Shown: positions 1 through 6,556 of the stretch, in pieces
How positions within the stretch are numbered: position 1 is the first letter of the stretch
Layout: the number at the start of each line of letters is the position of its first letter
Assembly: GCA_900546365.1 (NCBI GenBank)
Contig: URCF01000001.1
Location: forward strand, 1-64,000
Length of the DNA: 64,000 nt
Reading direction: 5' to 3'
Origin: an uncultured Porphyromonadaceae bacterium
GTDB taxonomy: Bacteria > Bacteroidota > Bacteroidia > Bacteroidales > Muribaculaceae
Notes under the pieces: generated by a model
Databases searched by the model: none
Seen by the model: the letters and a program-made list of their open reading frames with translations, nothing else
What the model was told of the DNA's origin: nothing
Translations under genes and position numbers: made by a program

Positions 1-33
1 TTTCAGCTTTATATCGTCAGATTTTATTTTCAT
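1..33 (-). CDS. Start of a gene running off the left edge (first 11 codons)
   Basis: On the minus strand an AAGGAGG ribosome binding site is followed by ATG at position 33 and eleven open codons, MKIKSDDIKLK, before the window edge. It lies downstream of pduL on the same strand, after the pduL terminator. Too little is present to suggest a function. Confidence 0.5.
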   Translation of the reverse strand, partial: MKIKSDDIKLK

Positions 34-82
34 ACTTTTCCCTCCTTTTTTTATAGTATATGATAATATTTTCATAAAATAC

Positions 83-107
83 AAAAGGCGGCATAAAGCC
101 GCCCTTT
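83..107 (-). terminator. Rho-independent terminator of pduL
   Basis: GGCGGC and GCCGCC arms (87-92 and 98-103) enclose a five-base loop. On the minus strand the hairpin is followed by TTTT. It starts just past the pduL stop codon. Confidence 0.75.
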
Positions 108-118
108 AAATTATGTAA

Positions 119-697
119 TTAAAGCTCAATTATTTCTCCCTCAAGACCATTGTAAGCGCTGATGGCATTTGATTCATCAGTATCAATATGCAGAGCCGGA
201 GCAGAGTTGTCAGAACCTTGGACTACAACGTCTCCAAGAATAGCTTTTCTGCCGTCTGTATCAATTTTAACCCATACGATATCCTTGTCCTTAACGCCTC
301 TTTCAGCAGCTGTTTCAGGAGTAAGATGAATATGACGCTTTGCAATAATAACTCCTTGACTGAGTTCAACTTCTCCGGCAGGGCCTACTATCTTACAGGC
401 GCCTGACCCCGCAACGTCTCCGGACTCTCTGATAGGCGCTGCAATACCGATCGAACGAGCATCGGTAGCAGAAAGCTCAACCTGTGTTTCAGGACGTACC
501 GGACCGAGAATAGAAACATTCGGCATCTCTTTCTTAGGACCTACTATAGTAACTCTTTCTTCACATGCAAACTGTCCAGGCTGTGAAAGATCCTTTTTAT
601 GAGTAAGCTTTGCGCCCTTACCGAAAAGAATTTCAAGATGCTCCTGCGTTACGTGAACATGTCTTGCAGAAGTTTCTACAATAAATTTTTTTGACAT
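119..697 (-). CDS. pduL: Phosphate propanoyltransferase, PduL family
   Basis: PduL-type phosphotransacylases interconvert acyl-CoA and acyl phosphate and are unrelated to the classical Pta enzyme. The 192-residue product has the two repeated PduL beta-barrel halves. The metal-binding histidine motifs are visible as SARHVHVT near the N-terminus and AKRHIHLTP near residue 120. An ATG five codons upstream (712) is in frame, but its codons form the GGAGG ribosome binding site for the ATG at 697, so 697 is the start. There is no microcompartment targeting extension or neighbouring shell gene, so a housekeeping acetate or propionate role is as likely as a microcompartment role. The gene belongs to the foreign left-end segment. 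Confidence 0.9.
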   Translation of the reverse strand: MSKKFIVETSARHVHVTQEHLEILFGKGAKLTHKKDLSQPGQFACEERVTIVGPKKEMPNVSILGPVRPETQVELSATDARSIGIAAPIRESGDVAGSGACKIVGPAGEVELSQGVIIAKRHIHLTPETAAERGVKDKDIVWVKIDTDGRKAILGDVVVQGSDNSAPALHIDTDESNAISAYNGLEGEIIEL

Positions 698-834
698 ATA
701 TTTTTCCTCCATTTTTTTAATTCAATATAATTTTCCTACTTTTTTCATCAAAGGTCAAGGATATAATACAGATTTTTGAATAACCAAGCTTTGATTTTTA
801 TATAATAGCTATAAACAATAATTAGGAGGCTGAT

Positions 835-1227
835 ATGATTACATTTAATTACAGTAAAAATTTTACGGTAGACCAAATAATAAAGCTTTTTAAATCCGTG
901 GAATGGGAATCTGCAAATTATCCCGAAAAGCTTTTTAAATCTCTGAAAAACAGTGAAACAGTAATCACGCTTTATGATGAAAATAATTTGATCGGACTTA
1001 TGAGCGCAATCTCAGACGGCGGCATGAACGTATACTTCCCTTATCTTCTCATCGATCCTGAATATCACGGAAAAGGACTGGGAAAAATAACAGTTGAAAA
1101 AATGCTTGAAAAATACGGAGGTTTTTACAGAAAAATTCTTGTTTGCAGCAATGAAAAAGTACCGTTTTATACAAAATGCGGAATGACCGTACCGGAAGAT
1201 CAGCTGCCCATGATGAAAATAAACTGA
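835..1227 (+). CDS. GNAT family N-acetyltransferase
   Basis: The product has 130 residues. Its acetyl-CoA pyrophosphate-binding loop is HGKGLGK (residues 78-84), followed by a helix and a C-terminal strand with FYTKCGM, the usual GNAT ending. An AGGAGG ribosome binding site lies before the ATG, and TTGAAT (776-781) with TATAAT (801-806), 19 bases apart, could be its promoter. The substrate cannot be inferred. It is divergent from pduL and about 70 bp before the truncated ATPase gene, possibly in one transcript with it. Confidence 0.85.
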   Translation: MITFNYSKNFTVDQIIKLFKSVEWESANYPEKLFKSLKNSETVITLYDENNLIGLMSAISDGGMNVYFPYLLIDPEYHGKGLGKITVEKMLEKYGGFYRKILVCSNEKVPFYTKCGMTVPEDQLPMMKIN

Positions 1228-1294
1228 ACTCTGTGTCATTTTCCTGAAGAGAACATAGTATATAGAGTAAATTCTATAAAACCGGAGGGAAATT

Positions 1295-1783
1295 ATGAAT
1301 ACAAAAGTTTATTTTTTAGGCGGTACTTCTCCTACAGGCTTCCGCTCCAAATTTATCGAACAAATAAAAAAGCCGGGATACTATACCTACATACTTAAAG
1401 GTGGTCCCGGCACTGGCAAGTCAACACTTATGAAAAAAGTTGCAGAAGCTTTTAAGGACAGTCCTATGTCGGTTTATTACTGTTCATCGGATATACGTTC
1501 ACTGGACGCTGTAGTAATTGAAGACAAGGGCATAATCGTGGTAGACGGTACTGCTCCTCACGTTTTTGAAGCGCTGTATCCGGCAGTATCACAGGAAATA
1601 ATAAATTTGGGTGAATTCTGGGATAAGGATAAAATGAAAGAACATAAAGATGCTGTTAGATACTGTTTCGATGAAAATCAAAAATATCACAACAAAGATA
1701 TTTTTGCCATCATCAGCTATTTCTCAGTCATAAATTATTTTGAAGTTGGACAATCATTCGTTATCGTTGCTGCCTTCCAATAA
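1295..1783 (+). pseudogene. PRK06851-type P-loop ATPase, N-terminal part only
   Basis: The N-terminal 130 or so residues match PRK06851-family ATPases of Firmicutes. There is a Walker A loop GGPGTGKST (36-44), then CSSD, DGTAPHV (84-90) and IINLGEFWD (102-110). Complete members have about 360 residues and two ATPase halves. Here the similarity stops near residue 134 (about position 1696), and the frame runs into unrelated sequence up to a stop at 1781-1783. A GGAGG ribosome binding site precedes the ATG. The break marks the join between the left segment and the Bacteroidales chromosome, so this is probably an assembly truncation and not a biological pseudogene. Confidence 0.7.
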
Positions 1784-2590
1784 ATAATCTGAAGCTTTTG
1801 CGGAGGATATGATTGTACGGCCCAACTGCGACTCGAGTTTATCGCGGGCGGCTTTGGCCACACTTCCTCCTTGTTTTGCAACATGTGCATTCTCGCGGAA
1901 TCCTTTAGGATTTTGAGATTTTGATAATTCAGTTGCCGATGCCTCTGCAAGGGTGTTCAACGCTAATTCAATATTGGTCATGTTATCACGAAGACTCTCT
2001 TTTTTCAAAGCTTTATGGCGCTTATACTCCTTGGTGGATTTCCCGCTCCAAGTTTGAGTGATGATATCGGTGAGGGTGGCGAATTGCAAGCCTTCGGCCA
2101 TACCACCCCTTCGCCATTCATCAGTCAATGCCTTACGTACTTCAATACTACGTAGGCGTTGGTTTATCCACTCTTCGGAGTATCCTAATCGGCGATAATC
2201 AACGACAGCTTGTTGTATGGATAACTCAGGGTCTTGCATTTGGTCGAGGCGCTGTTTTGCGACCTCTGCAATCCATAGCTTGAAAGGCTCAGCTTTCTGT
2301 GATGGGATTGACTGAATGAGTCGGAAAAGCTCTTGAGTGTCAATTACATCTGTGAGACGTTTTTTACCGTCAGCGGCAAGAAGTTTCAAACTGTGACAAT
2401 TTGTCACGGTTTGATTACCCTCTTTTTTAAGTCGTTGTTTTAATTTACGCCAGTATGCATTTGGGTCAACGCTATCTGTAAGGATTGCAACAACATCAAC
2501 GACTGAAAAATACCATTCTTCAGTGTCATCATCCCAAATGGTGCGAACTTTTCGCTCTTCAAATATTTTGAGAGATTCTTTTTTGGTCAT
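1754..2590 (-). CDS. Bro-N domain protein, phage antirepressor-like
   Basis: The 278-residue product begins with a Bro-N domain (about residues 10-110). This is recognisable from EWYFSVVDVVAILTDS, the YWRKLKQRLKKEG helix and the RLTDVIDTQELFRLIQSIPS block. The C-terminal half is helical and charged and resembles chromosomal BRO/DinD-like proteins. Bro-N domains bind DNA and occur in phage antirepressors and damage-inducible proteins. The gene is more AT-rich than the following chromosomal genes and stands alone, so it may be a prophage remnant or an orphan regulator. It abuts the suspected join, but its stop codon is intact. No ribosome binding site is seen, as usual in Bacteroidetes. Confidence 0.75.
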   Translation of the reverse strand: MTKKESLKIFEERKVRTIWDDDTEEWYFSVVDVVAILTDSVDPNAYWRKLKQRLKKEGNQTVTNCHSLKLLAADGKKRLTDVIDTQELFRLIQSIPSQKAEPFKLWIAEVAKQRLDQMQDPELSIQQAVVDYRRLGYSEEWINQRLRSIEVRKALTDEWRRGGMAEGLQFATLTDIITQTWSGKSTKEYKRHKALKKESLRDNMTNIELALNTLAEASATELSKSQNPKGFRENAHVAKQGGSVAKAARDKLESQLGRTIISSAKASDYLLEGSNDNE

Positions 2591-2716
2591 AAATTACATG
2601 GTAGAATGTAGCAATTCAAAATTAACCGGAATACGGTAGATTGGGAGTGTTGCTTTATGTTGGTAAAGATTAGTGACAAATCTACACAATATTTATGATT
2701 TAGCAATATTTTTTGT

Positions 2717-2724
2717 TATTTTTG
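2717..2724 (+). promoter_or_regulatory. Bacteroidetes -7 element before apbE
   Basis: TATTTTTG matches TAnnTTTG and ends five bases before the GTG start. Transcription from it would start at or next to the start codon, so the mRNA may be nearly leaderless. No clear -33 TTTG is present. Confidence 0.45.
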
Positions 2725-2728
2725 TGGG

Positions 2729-3724
2729 GTGAAACTAAGATTTTTAATAATATTGGCAGTAGCATTGACATTCGTGTCGTGCATTGGAGGCCGATCGCGC
2801 TATCACAAGTGTGAGGGTTCGGTGTGGGCCACCTCCTACCATATTATTTACAATAGTCCCAAGATGCTTGACGACTCCATAATTGCTGTGATGAGCAGTG
2901 TGGAGATGTCGCTGTCGCCATTTGAGCCGCTGAGCGTGGTGAGCAGGATCAACAGTGGCGAGAGTGTGATTACCGACTCTTTGTTTCGCCGGATGTTTTT
3001 CGCTTCGCAGTATTTCTGCAAGATGTCGGGCGGAGAGTTTGACCCTACGGTGGCCCCCGTGGTCAACCTCTGGGGCTTTGGATATCGCATTGGAGGCGAC
3101 CCCACGCAGGAGCAGATTGACAGCGCAATGCAGTGGGTGGGAATACTGAAATGCAGTGTTGTCAACGACACGATCGTGAAGCAGAAGGGCACGGAGTTCA
3201 ACTTCAGCGCCATCACCAAGGGGTATGGGTGCGACCTGATAGGCGAGATGCTCAAGCGCAACGGTTGCACCGACTTCATGGTGGAGATTGGCGGTGAGGT
3301 GGTGGTTAGTGGCAAGAACCCACATGGCGACAAATGGCATATAATGGTGGATGCTCCGGTGAGCAACGACACCGCTGTGGTGCATGAACGGATGGCTGTG
3401 ATGAAAGTGACCGATTGCGGAATTGCCACTTCGGGCAACTATCGCAACTTCCGCACCACCAAATCCGGCCGCAGGGTGGGACACACCATCAGTGCTTCCA
3501 CAGGATGGCCGGTGATAGGAGGCACGCTGAGCACCACTATTGTGGCTGCTGATGCCATGAGCGCCGATGCAGTGGCCACAGCTTGCATGGCCATGACTCC
3601 CGAGCGGGCGATGGCGATGGTGGAGACCCTGCCCGACACTGAGGCATTGATTGTGGTGGAAGATTCCACCTCCGCTATGGGATGGCGCATAATCACCACC
3701 CCGGGATTTCCCGCAGTGGAGTGA
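2729..3724 (+). CDS. apbE: FAD:protein FMN transferase, ApbE lipoprotein
   Basis: ApbE attaches FMN covalently to threonine residues of flavoproteins such as Na+-NQR and Rnf subunits, using FAD and a divalent metal on the periplasmic side. The 331-residue product opens with a lipoprotein signal peptide ending in FVSC (lipid-modified Cys18). Family blocks follow: FNFSAITKGYGCD, MVEIGGEVVVSGKN, GIATSGNY, HTISASTGWP and the metal-binding ADAMSADAVATACM. The GTG at 2729 is chosen because it gives a complete signal peptide. No flavoprotein client is encoded in the window. The 3' end meets the convergent HD-domain gene with one base between the stop codons. Confidence 0.93.
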   Translation: MKLRFLIILAVALTFVSCIGGRSRYHKCEGSVWATSYHIIYNSPKMLDDSIIAVMSSVEMSLSPFEPLSVVSRINSGESVITDSLFRRMFFASQYFCKMSGGEFDPTVAPVVNLWGFGYRIGGDPTQEQIDSAMQWVGILKCSVVNDTIVKQKGTEFNFSAITKGYGCDLIGEMLKRNGCTDFMVEIGGEVVVSGKNPHGDKWHIMVDAPVSNDTAVVHERMAVMKVTDCGIATSGNYRNFRTTKSGRRVGHTISASTGWPVIGGTLSTTIVAADAMSADAVATACMAMTPERAMAMVETLPDTEALIVVEDSTSAMGWRIITTPGFPAVE

Positions 3725-3725
3725 A

Positions 3726-4268
3726 TCAAGGATTGCTAAATAGAGCGTGGAGAGCGTTGAACCGTTTTTCGGTTTCTGGACCGAATTTTTTCATTCCGGC
3801 CATCACTTTGTCAAGCGGTTTGCGCTTCATGTCGTTGCCTTTGGAGTAGAATTTGTCAGCGTAGCAAATCAATTTTTCAAGCAATGTTTCCGGCAGGAAA
3901 TCGCGAGCCGGGAGAGGCATCTGTTGCTGCTGAATCTCTGTGACGGTTAGTCCGGCACCGGTGTGCAACTCGGCCACACGCGCATCCCTCTCCGGAAAAT
4001 TCTCTTTGCGCAGCAGCTCGGCGCCGAGCAGTCCGTGACGGATGTACGGCTCTGTTCCCTCGCACCCGATTGATGGGGCATGAGTGAGGAATATGCCAAT
4101 GTCGTGGAGCATGGCTGCTTCGGTTATCTCGCTGTCCGACAGCTGTACGCCACAGCGATGGGCAATGTCGATAGCTTCGCGGGCCACGCTTGTGCAATGG
4201 CGCATATAAATATCCCGCCGGAGAGTTCCGGCGGGATAGTATTTGTCAATCAGCTGCTGATAGTTCAT
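3726..4268 (-). CDS. HD-domain phosphohydrolase-like protein
   Basis: This 180-residue HD-superfamily protein carries AAMLHDIGIF, the HD signature, with upstream and downstream metal ligands in MRHCTSVAREA and HGLLGAELL. Such proteins hydrolyse phosphate esters or nucleotides, and the substrate here is unknown. The ATG at 4268 overlaps the ilvE stop as ATGA, which argues for translational coupling and against the ATG seven codons upstream. It is the last gene of an ilvE-HD operon. Confidence 0.8.
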   Translation of the reverse strand: MNYQQLIDKYYPAGTLRRDIYMRHCTSVAREAIDIAHRCGVQLSDSEITEAAMLHDIGIFLTHAPSIGCEGTEPYIRHGLLGAELLRKENFPERDARVAELHTGAGLTVTEIQQQQMPLPARDFLPETLLEKLICYADKFYSKGNDMKRKPLDKVMAGMKKFGPETEKRFNALHALFSNP

Positions 4269-5290
4269 TCGGGCACGATTGTGTTCCAATTGTGTATGTC
4301 GGGGAGTTCGCCATACTGGATGCCGCGCAGACGGTTGTACAGCTCAGTCACCACAGGGCCGGGCTTACCGTCCTTGGCCACGATATATTTATGGCCGGTG
4401 TCGAGGTCGTCAATCTCCGCCACGGGCGAAGCCACTGCCGCAGTGCCGCAGGCTGCCGCTTCCTGAATGTCGGAAAGCTCATCGACGGTGATGTGGCGGT
4501 TCTCCACTTCCATTCCCATATCCTTGGCCAGCTGCTGGAGGCTCTTGTTGGTGATGGAGGGGAGGATGGATTCGGACGCCGGGGTGATATATTTGCCGTT
4601 TTTAATGGCAAAGAAGTTGGCCGGGCCACACTCGTCAAGATATTTCTTCTCCTTGGGGTCGAGGTAGAGCACTGAGGAGTAGCCGAGCTCGTGGGCGCGC
4701 TCTCCGGCTTCAAGGCTGGCAGCATAGTTGCCGCCAACTTTCCATCGTCCGGTGCCACGCGGTGCCACGCGGTCAAACTCGCGCATGATGCAGATGTTGG
4801 TGGGTTTGAACCCTTCCTTGAAATAAGGGCCGACGGGGCTCACCATGATGATGAACAGATATTCATCGGCGGGTTTCACGCCGATGCGGGCTGTCATGCC
4901 TATCTCGAGCGGACGGATATACAGGGAGGCACCGCTGCCGTAGGGGGGCACGAAGCGGGAGTTGAGCTGCACGCATTTAATCACCATGTCGCGGAACAGC
5001 TGCTCCGGAATTTGTGCCATGCGTATTCCCTTGGCGCTGTCGGCAATACGTTTTGCGTTCTCTTCCAAACGGAACACACGGATTTTGCCATCCTTGCCGC
5101 GGAAAGCCTTGAGGCCTTCAAAGATTTCCTGTCCGTAGTGTAAGGCTGTGGCAGCCATGTGGATATTGATTGTGTCGCTGCTCGACACTTCAATCTCGCC
5201 CCATTTGCCGTTGCGATAGTAGCAGCGCACATTGTAGTCGGTCGGCACGTAGCCGAACGACAGATTGCTCCAGTCTAATTCTTTGTTCAT
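4265..5290 (-). CDS. ilvE: Branched-chain amino acid aminotransferase
   Basis: IlvE transfers amino groups between glutamate and the 2-oxo acids of valine, leucine and isoleucine in the cytoplasm. The 341-residue fold-type IV PLP enzyme has the catalytic lysine at residue 184 in GRWKVGGNYA, the FEGLKAFR substrate loop near residue 57, and DECGPANFF in the cofactor-binding part. Its length suits the BCAT subgroup. A TAnnTTTG element lies about 57 bp upstream, and the HD-domain gene overlaps its stop codon by ATGA. Confidence 0.95.
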   Translation of the reverse strand: MNKELDWSNLSFGYVPTDYNVRCYYRNGKWGEIEVSSSDTINIHMAATALHYGQEIFEGLKAFRGKDGKIRVFRLEENAKRIADSAKGIRMAQIPEQLFRDMVIKCVQLNSRFVPPYGSGASLYIRPLEIGMTARIGVKPADEYLFIIMVSPVGPYFKEGFKPTNICIMREFDRVAPRGTGRWKVGGNYAASLEAGERAHELGYSSVLYLDPKEKKYLDECGPANFFAIKNGKYITPASESILPSITNKSLQQLAKDMGMEVENRHITVDELSDIQEAAACGTAAVASPVAEIDDLDTGHKYIVAKDGKPGPVVTELYNRLRGIQYGELPDIHNWNTIVPE

Positions 5291-5346
5291 ATCAGTTATG
5301 AGTTAGCGTATGAAAAGAGGTGTGTTTCTTTCCTACGGTTATGATG

Positions 5347-5354
5347 CAAAAGTA
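5347..5354 (-). promoter_or_regulatory. Bacteroidetes -7 element before ilvE
   Basis: TACTTTTG on the minus strand matches TAnnTTTG exactly and lies 57 bp before the ilvE start. The -33 partner is unclear. Confidence 0.55.
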
Positions 5355-5453
5355 ATAAAAAAATGTGACAAGCTATGTTTTAGAACATATTTTTAATGCG
5401 TGTTGCAATTTTTTGAGAATCGTCGCGTCAAATAGATAAACAATCACAAACCG

Positions 5454-5942
5454 ATGGATAGAAATGCAGCGTCACAGCAGTTCATGGAGATAGTCAGCGC
5501 CAACAGGCAGCTGATATCGAAAGTGTGCATGATGTATGCCCGTGACCGCGAGCATTTCAAGGATTTGTATCAGGAGGTCATGGCCACGCTGTGGCAGGGG
5601 ATGGACAGCTTCAGCGGAGCATCCAAGATTTCCACTTGGATTTACAGGGTGGCTCTGAACACCTGCGTCACATACCATCGCAAGCATGGCAGGGCGGAGG
5701 CTACGCTGAGCCTGAGCGATGTGGCCGATATGTCGGACTGCTCGCAGGAGCGTGCCTCGCTGCTCAAGCAGATGTACGACCTCATATCGCAGCTCGACTC
5801 CATGGACAAGGGTATCATCATGATGTGGCTTGATTCGAGCAGCTATGATGAGATTTCGGAGGTGACCGGTCTGAGCAAATCCAATGTGGCTTCGCGCCTG
5901 CATCGTATCCGGCAGCGGCTTGTGAAGAAAAGTAACGAATAA
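5454..5942 (+). CDS. ECF-type RNA polymerase sigma factor
   Basis: This 162-residue sigma-70 family protein has only regions 2 and 4. Region 2 includes the YARDREHFKDLYQEVMATLWQ core-binding helix and the TWIYRVALNTC segment. Region 4 contains SYDEISEVTGLSKSNVASRLHRIRQRL, a helix-turn-helix for the -35 element. No TAnnTTTG element is seen upstream. GCAATTTTTT followed by two CGTC tetramers (5405-5429) resembles ECF-dependent promoters, so autoregulation is possible. The next gene, eight bases downstream, encodes a small membrane protein where an anti-sigma factor would be expected. Confidence 0.9.
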   Translation: MDRNAASQQFMEIVSANRQLISKVCMMYARDREHFKDLYQEVMATLWQGMDSFSGASKISTWIYRVALNTCVTYHRKHGRAEATLSLSDVADMSDCSQERASLLKQMYDLISQLDSMDKGIIMMWLDSSSYDEISEVTGLSKSNVASRLHRIRQRLVKKSNE

Positions 5943-5950
5943 TATCTCTT

Positions 5951-6556
5951 ATGATGAACACCAACAGAAATATTGATCTTGATGCCTTGCGCTCTGCATG
6001 GCGCGAATTTAATGTTGCTCCTCCCGGCGAGGTGGTGATGAATGGGCGAAAGGCCATGCAGACCCACCGGACATCGCTCATGCGGCAGCATCGTGTTTCA
6101 TCGTTGGTGTGTGCTGTGTGGGCAGTGCTGAGCGTCCCGTTGCTGTGTCTCAACAGCGATGTGCAGCTCCCTGTATGGGCGGGAATGTATCTGAGTGTAT
6201 ATTTTGCCGTGATGGGGGTTATATCGATGCTGGAGTATTATTCCTACAAGGATATAGATGTTTACGGCATGTCGGTGCGCGACTGTATGAAGGCAGTGCT
6301 GCACGCCAAGAAGTTGCGCCGCCGCGGCAAGATTGCGGGAATGACCATGGCTCTTCCTGCGCTCGGATATATGCTGTGGTTTTTCCACGGAGTGAGTATG
6401 GCCATGTTTGTCGGCGCGTGGGTAGGTCTTGTGACAGGTGCTTTCATCGGGGTGATGATAGATATGCGTGTGCGCCGCCATCTGCGCCATATGACTGAAT
6501 TTCTCGAGTCGCTGGAATCAGAAGGGGTAGCCGATGGCGAGGTGGAAGGCGAGTGA
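5951..6556 (+). CDS. Multi-pass membrane protein, putative partner of the sigma factor
   Basis: The 201-residue protein has a soluble N-terminus of about 45 residues (with LDALRSAWREFN) and then about four hydrophobic segments: two near residues 50-95 and two near residues 127-170. The tail is acidic. I recognise no catalytic family. Its position eight bases after an ECF sigma gene suggests a membrane-bound regulator, possibly the anti-sigma factor, but there is no recognisable anti-sigma domain. The last 39 bases overlap the convergent tamL gene on the opposite strand. Confidence 0.65.
   Translation: MMNTNRNIDLDALRSAWREFNVAPPGEVVMNGRKAMQTHRTSLMRQHRVSSLVCAVWAVLSVPLLCLNSDVQLPVWAGMYLSVYFAVMGVISMLEYYSYKDIDVYGMSVRDCMKAVLHAKKLRRRGKIAGMTMALPALGYMLWFFHGVSMAMFVGAWVGLVTGAFIGVMIDMRVRRHLRHMTEFLESLESEGVADGEVEGE

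Larger units (their letters stand above)
1..1740. other. Firmicutes-like segment, probable chimeric join near 1.70-1.75 kb
   Basis: This stretch is visibly AT-rich. All of its gene starts carry strong Shine-Dalgarno sequences (GGAGG or AGGAGG 5-9 bases before ATG), and a sigma-A-like TTGAAT/TATAAT pair precedes the acetyltransferase. The rest of the window has no Shine-Dalgarno sequences and uses the Bacteroidetes TAnnTTTG element. The last gene of the segment breaks off mid-domain just before a Bro-N gene. I infer an assembly chimera. A real horizontal transfer cannot be excluded from sequence alone. Confidence 0.7.
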
